Assembly: GCA_002344125.1 (NCBI GenBank)
Contig: DDTQ01000011.1
Location: 1,019,220-1,083,219, forward strand
Length of the DNA stretch: 64,000 bases
Direction: 5' to 3'
Source of the DNA: Ignavibacteria bacterium UBA2360
GTDB taxonomy: Bacteria; Bacteroidota; Ignavibacteria; Tepidaquicellales; OLB5
Part shown: positions 24,004 through 33,075 of the stretch, one piece after another
Layout: the number at the start of each line of letters is the position of its first letter
Position numbering within the stretch: the stretch's first letter is position 1
Notes under the pieces: generated by a model
Database searches by the model: none
The model's input: the letters and a program-made list of their open reading frames with translations, nothing else
Told to the model about the DNA's origin: nothing
Position numbers and translations under genes: made by a program

Positions 24004-24729
24004 ATGAATTGTTTTTTTACGATCCTCATTTTATTGATTTTATCTGCCGGTACCGTACATTCTCAAGAAGAAGACTTCATAGAACCATCTACCACCCAGC
24101 CTAAAAAACAAGACCCAAAAGTAAACATTAAAAAGAAGCCCAAAGAGCAAAATACAAAAAAGGAAGTAAAAGAGGCTCCTGATAAGAATTTGAATGCAAA
24201 AAAGAATGAGAACAATGACGCAGAACGGGATAATGCTTCCGCACCTGAAGACACGCTTATCCGCGAAAGTGAAACAATCAAAATAGATACGTTTTCAACC
24301 GAAACACCAAAATTCGAAGATAACATATCTGAAGAAGAACTTGAATTGCTTGCTTCGCTGAAAAGTGATGATCACTACAAGGCTATAAGTAAGTTCTCTC
24401 AGGCTGAGCTGAGAGCACTGGGTAGAATTCCCGCGGAAGAAATTGCTAAAACCTTGGGTATCCCTGTAAGTGAAGCAAAAAAATTGAAAGAAGAGATTAT
24501 CTTTAATACAGTTAAACCTTATGATAAAACACCCATAGACGCTCCGGAATCAATTACATCAATACCCGGGTTGGGATTGGCGATAAATACCGCTAATGAT
24601 ATCCTGACCGCAGGGCTTGATATGACGCCAAAGCAAAGGAAGAAAGCGCAAACGGTTGTTTTGATTATTTTGATATTAGTCATACTTCCGGAATCATACA
24701 GGATAAACAATTCTAAGAACAAAAAATAA
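24004..24729 (+). CDS. Exported Lys/Glu-rich protein with a C-terminal hydrophobic helix
   Basis: 241 aa. Signal peptide (CFFTILILLILSAGTVHSQ), a low-complexity Lys/Glu/Asn region (about 25-90), a folded helical part with a helix-turn-helix-like segment (LRALGRIPAEEIAKTLGIPV, about 139-158) and a hydrophobic stretch near the end (TVVLIILILVILP, about 219-231). The fold is not recognised. It could span the periplasm with both ends near membranes. A small membrane protein gene follows 17 bp downstream. Confidence 0.6.
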   Translation: MNCFFTILILLILSAGTVHSQEEDFIEPSTTQPKKQDPKVNIKKKPKEQNTKKEVKEAPDKNLNAKKNENNDAERDNASAPEDTLIRESETIKIDTFSTETPKFEDNISEEELELLASLKSDDHYKAISKFSQAELRALGRIPAEEIAKTLGIPVSEAKKLKEEIIFNTVKPYDKTPIDAPESITSIPGLGLAINTANDILTAGLDMTPKQRKKAQTVVLIILILVILPESYRINNSKNKK

Positions 24730-24746
24730 ATAACAGGAGAACTATT

Positions 24747-24926
24747 TTGAAAAAATTTTTTAAAGATTTATTTAACCTTACATGGACCTTAATTGGTTTT
24801 TTAATCGCCTGGATCGTGTTGGAAGGTGAAGCAAGGATCATAGTTGCCTTTATCCTTGTTGTTGGCTTCATAATCTGGCTGGTAACATTTAAGATCAGAA
24901 ATTATGAAGAGCCTAAAAAATCATAA
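24747..24926 (+). CDS. 59-aa two-helix membrane protein
   Basis: Starts at TTG with a clear Shine-Dalgarno (CAGGAG, about 10 nt upstream). Two hydrophobic helices (LTWTLIGFLIAWIVL and IIVAFILVVGFIIWLV) are joined by a short EGEAR turn, and the tail is charged (KIRNYEEPKKS). No family recognised. It is coupled to the 24004 gene. Confidence 0.65.
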   Translation: MKKFFKDLFNLTWTLIGFLIAWIVLEGEARIIVAFILVVGFIIWLVTFKIRNYEEPKKS

Positions 24927-25244
24927 TATCACAGCCTCTGAACTCACTCCAATTTCCGGATTTAATATTGAATCGAAGTTTTAGTATTTTTCTCCCCTTT
25001 ATCAGGCCCGCCTGGGGCTTTGACAAGGGGGAGCCGGCAAAACTCTTTACATTTTGACACATTATAATTACACTTTATATCATTATCTCCGTTTTGTGAC
25101 GTAGTGCTTATTAGTCACAAACTAATCTTTGAACAATTCTGCAATTTTCTATCAAAATTAGCAACCTATTGAAAATCAGCTATATGCATGGAGATTCAAT
25201 AGGTTCCTCACCTCTATACGGTAGAGATAATCGGGCTACCGTTA

Positions 25245-25356
25245 TACAGTGAATCGTGGACACATTGGGTTTTAAGTGTAATTCTGCATTTACATGTATT
25301 TACGATTGTATTAGGGTTCGCCGGAGGGCTATATTTGTAACACTAATAACGTAGGG
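25245..25356 (+). promoter_or_regulatory. Promoter-leader block, copy 4
   Basis: TACAGTGA (25245), GTGGACACA just after, TTG (25306-25308), 21 nt, TATATTTG (25330-25337), then CGTAGGGAA. The preceding gap (24927-25244) holds a CCCCTT/AAGGGG hairpin near 24995-25032 and no gene. Confidence 0.8.
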
Positions 25357-25423
25357 AATACAATAGCAGAATAGATAATTTTTGTTAATTAATAATCTAT
25401 TTCTGAAAGGAACATCTAATAAG

Positions 25424-27454
25424 ATGAATGCTATTGAAACCCGAAGCACGAAGAGACTTTTGATGATTTGTTTATCATTGGCTCTTTTTTTTATGACCTA
25501 CACTGAGGTTACCTATACTCAGCAAAAGGTCATGAATAAACCTAAAAACCTTAACACCTGGACACCTTCATATTTACTCCCGATCCAGACCGATAATCCC
25601 GCAGCAGTTCAGCGCACTGATTTTACGATCACAATGCGTGATGGTGTTATTATCGATTGTTTGAAATTCGTACCAGTTGGCGTTACACCACCTGCCGGCG
25701 GATGGAATACAGTTATCATGCATCACGGATACGGCGATCACAAAGAAACACTGGCAGATTTCTGCCGCGCACAGGCTGAATATGGCTATTATACTATGAC
25801 CTTCAGCGTTCGCGGCCAGGGTTTATCCGGTGGTCTTTCAAACCTCATCAGCACAATTGAAGCTGATGACTTGATTGAAATAGTTGAATGGGTTAAACGT
25901 GATTCAGTAAACGGTTCAAATCCTTCAAAAATTCTCATCATGGGTGGCTCACAGGGCGGAGCAGTTCCGATGATAGCAGCTATCAGAGGCATGAGAGTTG
26001 CTGCGATTATCAATTCAGTTGCACCTCCTGATTTCGCTTCAAGCTGGATCGAAAACGGATGCGCTAAAATGACCCTGTTATGGACAGTTGAATATACACC
26101 GGATACAGCAAGATATAACGGCCAGGTTAACAGGATGAGTGACTGGATCTATGCAGATACAAAACCGTATTGGGATAGCTTAAAACACTATATGCCTATT
26201 GGCAGAGATTTTATCAACGGGCTTGGTAATATTACAACCCCGGTTTTAGTTGAAGCTGCATGGCAGGATAAATTCTTCAATGCTGATGGATGGATGCAGC
26301 ACATTGATAAGATCAACAATGCACCGATAACCTCATATCTTGGCGCTGTTCGCGGCCATGGAAGTGATATTTCTTATACCGAAGATGTTTGGCACATGGA
26401 TTGGTTCAATAACTTCTTCTTCCAGACCCTTTGGGGTATGCAGACTCCGATCTTTGACCAGGCTAAATATCAGTATGCATACACTCACTTTCCGGTTGTT
26501 GACAACCAGTATTTTTCATTCACACACGATAGCTCAAGTACGCTGTTAAGAACAAGCACTGTTCCAATGAAACTATATCTTAATAAGAATGGTGTTCTTA
26601 AAACTACAGCGCAGACCGGAAGCAATACAGTGGTTCTGAAAAATAAGATCACAAATGGTTATACTCTTCAGCAGGCAGTAAATGATGAATTCACAGGTTC
26701 AAACTTCACAAGCAAATTCAAAAAAGATTCTGTTAAGTTCTTATCAAGCGCTTTAACAACCGCTCTTGAGTGGACAGGTACACCAATTGTTAGACTTGAT
26801 TATAAATCAGCTGCGCAGACTTTCTGCCAGTTTAACTACCAGATATACGAAGTATTGCCTAATGGATCAAGAAGGTTCATTAACCGCGCTAACTTTACTG
26901 ATAGAAATTATACAAAGGATCAGAGAAGACAGGTAACATTCCGCGGCCAGGCTCATTCACATAAATTCCAGGCCGGAAGCAAGATCCTTATTATAATAAC
27001 AAATCTTGATAAGGCTCATACAGATGTGGAATTCTTCGGTACAAATCCGTTCGTACTTCCAACAATGAAAAACGGCGATCATACTGTATATTTAAGCAGT
27101 AATTCATATGTTGAGCTTCCCATAATGTCTAACACAGGTCACAGGTTCGATCTCGCATTTGAGCAGGATAATTCAGAATTGAATACACCTAATACATTCA
27201 GTCTTTCGCAGAATTTCCCGAATCCGTTCAACCCAAGCACTATGATCCAGTATTCAATAGCTGATGCTCAGCATGTTGAACTTAAAGTGTACGATCTGCT
27301 TGGCAGGGAAGTACAGACACTTGTGAACGAATTGCAAAACCCCGGTTCTTATAATGTTAACTTCAATGCTGTGAACCTTTCAAGTGGAATCTATTTTTAC
27401 AAAATATCAGCCGGATCATTCAGCGATATAAGAAAAATGACGCTTGTAAAATAA
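25424..27454 (+). CDS. T9SS-exported alpha/beta hydrolase, paralogue 2
   Basis: 676 aa from the ATG at 25424, chosen because GAAAGGAA and MNAI match paralogue 1; the frame is open 42 bp further up. Same architecture: signal peptide, IMHHGYGDHKE oxyanion loop, GGSQGG nucleophile elbow, AAWQDKFF acid, RGHG histidine, beta-rich middle and a T9SS sorting domain (NPFNPS, GREVQTLVNE, SSGIYFYKISAG). The VMVHGYG of paralogue 1 reads HHGYG here. The three paralogues are similar along their whole length, so they arose by duplication. Confidence 0.88.
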   Translation: MNAIETRSTKRLLMICLSLALFFMTYTEVTYTQQKVMNKPKNLNTWTPSYLLPIQTDNPAAVQRTDFTITMRDGVIIDCLKFVPVGVTPPAGGWNTVIMHHGYGDHKETLADFCRAQAEYGYYTMTFSVRGQGLSGGLSNLISTIEADDLIEIVEWVKRDSVNGSNPSKILIMGGSQGGAVPMIAAIRGMRVAAIINSVAPPDFASSWIENGCAKMTLLWTVEYTPDTARYNGQVNRMSDWIYADTKPYWDSLKHYMPIGRDFINGLGNITTPVLVEAAWQDKFFNADGWMQHIDKINNAPITSYLGAVRGHGSDISYTEDVWHMDWFNNFFFQTLWGMQTPIFDQAKYQYAYTHFPVVDNQYFSFTHDSSSTLLRTSTVPMKLYLNKNGVLKTTAQTGSNTVVLKNKITNGYTLQQAVNDEFTGSNFTSKFKKDSVKFLSSALTTALEWTGTPIVRLDYKSAAQTFCQFNYQIYEVLPNGSRRFINRANFTDRNYTKDQRRQVTFRGQAHSHKFQAGSKILIIITNLDKAHTDVEFFGTNPFVLPTMKNGDHTVYLSSNSYVELPIMSNTGHRFDLAFEQDNSELNTPNTFSLSQNFPNPFNPSTMIQYSIADAQHVELKVYDLLGREVQTLVNELQNPGSYNVNFNAVNLSSGIYFYKISAGSFSDIRKMTLVK

Positions 27455-27500
27455 AAAATGATTTACTTCAAAATAGAAATATGTAATTAATGAGATAAAC

Positions 27501-27539
27501 CAGCAGGGGTACCCGGTAAGACCGGGTATCCCGGGCTGT
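27501..27539 (+). terminator. Long hairpin between hydrolase 2 and its microprotein gene
   Basis: CAGC...GGGGTACCCGGT, AAG, ACCGGGTATCCC...GGCTG, then a short T run. Placed like the hairpin after hydrolase 1 (20787). Confidence 0.6.
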
Positions 27540-27589
27540 TTATATGAAAACGATATAATGATAAATATTAAAACAAGGAGAAATAAGAA

Positions 27590-27691
27590 ATGTCACTACT
27601 AATACTTCCGGTAATATTTGTTTTTCTGCTTTTGCCGTTTGTGATTCTGGGTTATCTATTCTATAGCAATAAACAGATCAGAAAAGCTTAA
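27590..27691 (+). CDS. 33-aa membrane microprotein
   Basis: Starts MSLLILPVIFVFLLLPFVIL and ends with a basic tail (NKQIRKA). A strong Shine-Dalgarno (AAGGAG) lies about 10 nt before the ATG. Same size class and position as the 28-aa gene behind hydrolase 1, though the sequences share only composition and a central LLPF/VLPF. Confidence 0.6.
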   Translation: MSLLILPVIFVFLLLPFVILGYLFYSNKQIRKA

Positions 27692-27745
27692 AATATTGCT
27701 TTATCCCGGCAGACTGGAATTAATTTTTCAGTGTGCAATACTTAT

Positions 27746-27779
27746 AAACCCCGTGTAAAAACGGGGTTTATGTTTTTTT
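27746..27779 (+). terminator. Rho-independent terminator
   Basis: AAACCCCGT, GTAAAA, ACGGGGTTT, then ATGTTTTTTT. Confidence 0.85.
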
Positions 27780-27881
27780 AGATGTGCGCTGAGGGTCATA
27801 GTGGTTTAAATTTATTGTCTTGGAACAAATCACCTTTATGATTAAATTTATATTATAACATTTTATAGTAGGGAATAAAAA

Positions 27882-29855
27882 ATGAAATCAGCCAGGTTTT
27901 CAATTGTGGCTTTAATTGCTGTTATATTGTTTTCGCAATCTCTGTTTTCGCAGCAAAAAAGAGCCAGGGATAATTACGAATTCTTAAAACTCTTGCCAAA
28001 ATACACTACCGCGGATGCACTTCCGGTTACAAGAGTTGATTTTACTGTCACATTGCGGGATGGCGTGATGCTTGACGCAATGAAATTCATACCACAGGGT
28101 ACACCCCCTCTAGGCGGCTGGCCGACTGTTGTTTTTGTTCATGGGTATGGTGATAACAAAGAAACACTCGCGGGATTTGCCGCCGCTCAGGCAGAATACG
28201 GATACTATACAACTACTTTCAGCATGCGCGGTCAAGGGCACTCAACAGGCCTTTCAAACCTGATATCTTCTACCGAAGCACAGGATATGATCGAATTCAT
28301 CAATTTTATCAAACTTGATATAGCAAACGGAATCAACCCTGATAATATTCTGGTCATGGGCGGCTCACAAGGGGGACTGGTACCCTATATGGCCTGCACT
28401 ATGGGAATGAACGTCAAAACTATAATTTCGGCGCTTGCGCCCCCGAACTTTGCTACAAGCTGGATAGAGAACGGCTGTATAAAAATGACTTTGCTCTGGA
28501 CAGTAGAGTACACACCTGATACCGCCAGATACACTCCCCAGGTTGAAAGAATGAGTGACTGGATCTATTCTGCCGAAAAGCAGTATTGGGATAGCCTTGC
28601 GGTTTATCTGCCGCAGAACAGAGATTTTATGACTAGCATCCCCAACAACCGCGTTCCTTTGATCATGGAAGGTTCATGGCAGGATAAATTTTTCAACGCA
28701 TCGGGTATTATGAAAGCTTCTGTGCTGAATACAAATTCTACTTTCAGGCTTTACCTCGGTGCCGTGCAGGGGCACGGCGGTGATAACTCTCCCACTGAAG
28801 ATACCTGGCACATGCAGTTCTTTAATGATTGGTTCTTCTATTGGCTCTTTAATATTACAGGTTCCCGGATGCCCATGGCCAACTATGACTACGCTTCTAC
28901 AACGTACCCTGTTAACGGGGTGTACTGGTCTTTCAAACACGATAGCTCAAAAGTTGCGCTGCAGAATATCACAACACCGTACCGCCTTTACTTTAATACC
29001 AATAACAGGCTTACAACTACGGCGGGAACCAGCAACAACACCCGTTCATCTATCAGGAACCAGGTTACCGGCGGCTTAACTATGCAGGAAGCCGTAAATG
29101 AAGAATTCACCGGCACAACGTTTACATCAAAGTTCAAAAAGAATTCTGTTTCTTACACAAGCGCGGCTTTAACAGCAGATAAAAAATGGCTTGGAATTCC
29201 AAAAGTGAACCTAGATTATCTTTCAACAGCCTCAACATTTACACAATATAATTTTCAGGTGCTGGAAGTAATGCCGAACGGCAAAGAAAAACTCATTAAC
29301 AGGATTAATTACACTGATAGAAATTATACTGCAAATTCGCGCAGAACCGCTAACTTTGAAGGACAGGCGCATTCGCATATATTCAAATCAGGCAACAGGA
29401 TAAAGATCATCATAACAAACCTGGATACTCACGCAGATGATACCTGGTTCCTGGGAACCAATCCGTTTGTACTTCCGGTATTAAAAAACGGTTACAACTA
29501 TGTTTACCTGAATAATAAATCATATATTGATCTTCCGCTGGTAAATGCCGCAGATGAAATAACGCTTGATAAAAACAATAACGGCATGCCGTTTGAGTTT
29601 TCGCTCAGTCAGAATTATCCTAATCCGTTTAACCCCGTAACTATAATTAATTTTAGTCTTCCTGTTAAAGGAATTGTAACTTTGAAGATTTACGATGCTT
29701 CCGGAAGAGAAGTTAAAATTCTGGTTAATGAGATCAAAGATGCTGGCGTTAATTCTGTGACCTTTGATGCATCATCACTTTCAAGCGGTGTTTATTTTTA
29801 TAAACTTTCATCAGGTAGCTACACTGATACAAAGAAAATGATGCTGATTAAATAA
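27882..29855 (+). CDS. T9SS-exported alpha/beta hydrolase, paralogue 3
   Basis: 657 aa. Signal peptide (LIAVILFSQSLFSQ), VFVHGYGDNKE, GGSQGG, GSWQDKFF, QGHGG and a T9SS sorting domain (NPFNPV, SGREVKILVNE, SSGVYFYKLSSG). Compared with paralogues 1 and 2, the first His of the HKE/HKG segment after GYGD is Asn. Its upstream DNA lacks the full promoter block of the others; only TTATAGTAGGGAA (about 27863-27875) recalls it. It is more diverged and probably regulated differently. Confidence 0.87.
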   Translation: MKSARFSIVALIAVILFSQSLFSQQKRARDNYEFLKLLPKYTTADALPVTRVDFTVTLRDGVMLDAMKFIPQGTPPLGGWPTVVFVHGYGDNKETLAGFAAAQAEYGYYTTTFSMRGQGHSTGLSNLISSTEAQDMIEFINFIKLDIANGINPDNILVMGGSQGGLVPYMACTMGMNVKTIISALAPPNFATSWIENGCIKMTLLWTVEYTPDTARYTPQVERMSDWIYSAEKQYWDSLAVYLPQNRDFMTSIPNNRVPLIMEGSWQDKFFNASGIMKASVLNTNSTFRLYLGAVQGHGGDNSPTEDTWHMQFFNDWFFYWLFNITGSRMPMANYDYASTTYPVNGVYWSFKHDSSKVALQNITTPYRLYFNTNNRLTTTAGTSNNTRSSIRNQVTGGLTMQEAVNEEFTGTTFTSKFKKNSVSYTSAALTADKKWLGIPKVNLDYLSTASTFTQYNFQVLEVMPNGKEKLINRINYTDRNYTANSRRTANFEGQAHSHIFKSGNRIKIIITNLDTHADDTWFLGTNPFVLPVLKNGYNYVYLNNKSYIDLPLVNAADEITLDKNNNGMPFEFSLSQNYPNPFNPVTIINFSLPVKGIVTLKIYDASGREVKILVNEIKDAGVNSVTFDASSLSSGVYFYKLSSGSYTDTKKMMLIK

Positions 29856-29929
29856 CGAGGTTGTTTAGAAAATTCTGCAAAGAGGGAATGATCAAATAAT
29901 TGTTAACATCAAATTGTAGAAATTTATAT

Positions 29930-29951
29930 GAGCGGGTTTTTTAGCCCGCTC
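29930..29951 (+). terminator. Terminator-like hairpin after hydrolase 3
   Basis: GAGCGGG and CCCGCTC arms around a T-rich loop, followed by TTATTT. Confidence 0.6.
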
Positions 29952-29976
29952 TTATTTCATATAGCAAGAGTAAACT

Positions 29977-30261
29977 ATGGATAAATTAACAGAAGAACAA
30001 ATTAACGAATCAATGTCATCTCTTCCCGGGTGGAAGCATGAAAGCGGATCTATAAAAAAGGTATTCAAAACATCAAGTTATCCAGCAAGTATGGGTTTTG
30101 TAACTGCCATTGGGGGTTATTGCCAAAAACGCAACCACCACCCTGACTATATCCTAATGAAATTCAAAGAGGTAGAAGTATCCTTTTCAACTCATTCTGC
30201 AGGCGGAATCACAGAAAATGACATAGAAATTGCCAGAGACCTTGAAAAAATACCAATTTAA
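29977..30261 (+). CDS. phhB: Pterin-4a-carbinolamine dehydratase
   Basis: 94 aa, the normal length. The catalytic signature is complete: HHPD (His54, His55), VEVSFSTH (His73) and GGITENDIEIA (Asp82). It dehydrates 4a-hydroxytetrahydropterin formed by aromatic amino acid hydroxylases. No hydroxylase gene is near, and in such genomes the protein may have other roles (for example in pterin salvage or molybdopterin pathways). The gene is monocistronic. Confidence 0.93.
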   Translation: MDKLTEEQINESMSSLPGWKHESGSIKKVFKTSSYPASMGFVTAIGGYCQKRNHHPDYILMKFKEVEVSFSTHSAGGITENDIEIARDLEKIPI

Positions 30262-30342
30262 ACGCAGTAATTAACAAAATGTTGCAAATTTTTCCACTTT
30301 TATTATTTTTATTTTTAATATAAGTTGCTTAAATTAGCTTAA

Positions 30343-30657
30343 ATGGATAGCTCAAGAATTGATAATTTAAAGGCGATTCTCGCCGCGGACCCGCAGGATA
30401 CATTTGCAAGATACGCACTGGGGCTGGAATATACTTCGCTAAGGGATTTTGAAATGGCAAAAGATATTTTCGAAGAAATTTATGCTATAGACCCGGCCTA
30501 TGTTGCGACATATTACCAGCTTGGTAAAACCTATGAACAGCTTGGCGATGAATCAAATGCGCGGAAGATATATGAAAAGGGAATATTTGTTGCCAGGTCC
30601 CAGAATGATGATCATACAAAAAGTGAACTTGAGCAGGCTTTAAATGATTTATTGTAA
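30343..30657 (+). CDS. Small TPR-repeat protein
   Basis: 104 aa with two to three tetratricopeptide repeats: DPQDTFARYALGLEYTSLRD (about 17-36), DPAYVATYYQLGKTYEQLGD (about 50-69) and a C-terminal helix. No signal peptide, so probably a cytosolic protein-protein adaptor. Its partner is not apparent. Confidence 0.8.
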   Translation: MDSSRIDNLKAILAADPQDTFARYALGLEYTSLRDFEMAKDIFEEIYAIDPAYVATYYQLGKTYEQLGDESNARKIYEKGIFVARSQNDDHTKSELEQALNDLL

Positions 30658-30759
30658 CTAAAAATTAAAACACATCTAGCAATAATTGAATAAATTATCC
30701 AAAAACTTATCTTCTATATATAGATAATACCTCTACTTATTTTCTAACTTAACTTTAAT

Positions 30760-33069
30760 ATGATGCTGAAAAAACTCGCGTTTCTGGCTGCTATTATTAT
30801 TACCTGCGGCAATTTGTATTCTCAAAATACAGGTAACGGTTGGAATATTTATACTTCTTTCAGGGAAGTAAAAGGTATATCTTTTGGCGGTAATTCTGTT
30901 TGGGCCGCCTCCAGCGGCGGATTATTCAATTTTGATCCTTCGCTGCCCTCGAACATCAGTAAATATACAACGCTTGATGGCTTAAGTTCAAACGAGCTTA
31001 CTGCAGTATCTTACAGCAGCGATGGCAGGGTCTGGGCGGGTGCATTCAACGGAGCTATAAGTGTATTCAATACCAATGACCAATCATGGAAGCAAATTAC
31101 GGATATACTTAACTCAACCGAGCCTTCCAAAAGAGTCAACGCTTTTTATGAGTATAACAACTTTATGTTCTTCGCAACTGAATTCTGTATTGTAAAATTC
31201 AATATACCACAGTTCCAGTTTGTTGATCAGCCCTACACTCGCTTTGGAACACTCACTGCTCCTACACCGGTGTATGATATCCTGGTCGTAAATGATACTA
31301 TTTGGGCAGCAACACGCAACGGAATTGCTTTTGCCAATATTAACACTAACCTTCCTATTTCATCAAATTGGTCATCTTTCACAACAACCAATTCTGTAAT
31401 GTTAGATAATCAATCTAACGCTATGGCATATTTTAATTCACGGGTATATATAGGAACTGATAGCGGCATGGTATATTTTGAAAACGGTGCGTTAAATTCA
31501 TATAGCCCTTTATTTAACGGTGTGCCCTTAACTGACCCTGTTGGAAAAATGACTGTATCCGGCGGAACAATGTACTTTACCGCATATTCAAACTATGAAG
31601 GATATAAAGGCAACTTCAGGACTTTTAAGGTGAATTCAAACAATTTAAATAACCTTGAACTTGTTGAAGCCGGAAATGAAGTGAATTCACTGAAAGTTAA
31701 CGCTGCAGGCGATCTTCTAATTGGTACTGTTAACAACGGTGTTAATATTTACAGAAACGGCGCAAATAACTACATAATTCCAAACGGACCATTTTCTAAT
31801 TTACAGTCAAATATAATAGTAGATCAAACAGGAAATGTTTGGTCCGTCTCAGGTTCTCTGGGCGATTGGTCTCCAAGGTCAGGAATTTACAAATATGACG
31901 GAACTTCATGGACTAACTTTACATTTAGTACTAACCCAGTTCTGGGCAATGGATGCTGCGGATGGGTGAATGTATATCCGGATAGACTTGGGAATATGTG
32001 GGTTTCCGGTTGGGGCAATGGTTTATTGAAAATTAACGGCAATGAACTAACCCGTTATGATGAAAGTAACTCTGTACTGCAGGCAGTTGGCGGACCGGGT
32101 TTCGTACTAACATATGGCACCGATGAGGATAACTCGGGAAATCTCTGGGTTTTGAATAATTTCGTAACAAACAGCATTGTTAATTTCACACAACAAACAT
32201 CGTATCCACCACCTATTGGTGGTACAGCTTCATTTTTCACGACACTTGCAATTGATAATTTTAATACAAAATGGATGACACTACATCCTATTGAGGGCAA
32301 CGTGAGAGGATTAATGTACTTTAATGAAGGAACTTCTCCAACCGGTGCGTTAATCAATTATTCACAGCTTGGCTCGGATATTGGGCAGGTTAATCAGGTT
32401 GTAACAGATAAAAATGGAGAAGTATGGGTAGCCACAAATAACGGTGTTATTGTTATTCCGAATCCGGAACAGGTAATTAACAATCCCGGCAGTGTACCCT
32501 CACTTTCTAAAATGAGAATAATTGAAAACGGAATAAGCACACCACTCACCGAAAATGTACTTTCTATTGCTGTGGATGCTCTGAACAATAAATGGCTTGG
32601 GACAATCTCGGATGGAGTACTATATGTTTCTCCTGATGGTTCTACTTTGTTAGCCAGGTATAATACATTAAACTCACCTCTCATAGATAACAAGATATTG
32701 TCTATCTCTGTGGATAGCGAGAGCGGAACTGCATATTTCGGTAGTGAAAAAGGTATCGTATCAAATAAAACAATTGCTGTGAATCCCCTGGTAGAATGTG
32801 ATAAAATTAAAGCAGGCCCGAATCCATTTGTTGTACCCTCCGGTTCCACTTTGAAGATCGATGGTCTTGTTGCTGAATCTACTGTAAAAATAATAAGTAT
32901 TAGCGGCGTGTTAGTCGCTGAATTTGAAACACCGGGCGGAAGAATTGCTGAGTGGGATGGCAAAGATCTAAACGGTAATTATGTCTCAAGCGGTATCTAT
33001 ATTATAGCCGGATTCAACAAGGATGCCAGCAAGGTATGTACCGGTAAAGTTGCAATAGTTAGGAATTAA
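30760..33069 (+). CDS. PorZ-like two-component-propeller protein with a T9SS-type C-terminus
   Basis: 769 aa. Signal peptide (AFLAAIIITCGNLYSQ). Then repeated blades of a beta-propeller with the regulator-propeller pattern (VWAASSGGLFNFD, VWAGAFNGAISVF, NLWVLNNF, VWVATNNGVIVI, KWLGTISDGVLYV). The C-terminal beta domain (NPFVVPSGSTLKI ... GNYVSSGIYIIAG) is of the FlgD/T9SS type. Length and layout match PorZ, the surface propeller that helps attach A-LPS to T9SS cargo in Porphyromonas. PorZ identity is likely but not proven, since other propeller cargo proteins look alike. It is 6 bp upstream of the HisA-like gene. Confidence 0.7.
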   Translation: MMLKKLAFLAAIIITCGNLYSQNTGNGWNIYTSFREVKGISFGGNSVWAASSGGLFNFDPSLPSNISKYTTLDGLSSNELTAVSYSSDGRVWAGAFNGAISVFNTNDQSWKQITDILNSTEPSKRVNAFYEYNNFMFFATEFCIVKFNIPQFQFVDQPYTRFGTLTAPTPVYDILVVNDTIWAATRNGIAFANINTNLPISSNWSSFTTTNSVMLDNQSNAMAYFNSRVYIGTDSGMVYFENGALNSYSPLFNGVPLTDPVGKMTVSGGTMYFTAYSNYEGYKGNFRTFKVNSNNLNNLELVEAGNEVNSLKVNAAGDLLIGTVNNGVNIYRNGANNYIIPNGPFSNLQSNIIVDQTGNVWSVSGSLGDWSPRSGIYKYDGTSWTNFTFSTNPVLGNGCCGWVNVYPDRLGNMWVSGWGNGLLKINGNELTRYDESNSVLQAVGGPGFVLTYGTDEDNSGNLWVLNNFVTNSIVNFTQQTSYPPPIGGTASFFTTLAIDNFNTKWMTLHPIEGNVRGLMYFNEGTSPTGALINYSQLGSDIGQVNQVVTDKNGEVWVATNNGVIVIPNPEQVINNPGSVPSLSKMRIIENGISTPLTENVLSIAVDALNNKWLGTISDGVLYVSPDGSTLLARYNTLNSPLIDNKILSISVDSESGTAYFGSEKGIVSNKTIAVNPLVECDKIKAGPNPFVVPSGSTLKIDGLVAESTVKIISISGVLVAEFETPGGRIAEWDGKDLNGNYVSSGIYIIAGFNKDASKVCTGKVAIVRN

Positions 33070-33075
33070 TTTAGA

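Noticed and set aside
25382..25423. The longer start of hydrolase 2
   Set aside because: The ATG at 25424 matches the start and ribosome binding site of paralogue 1.
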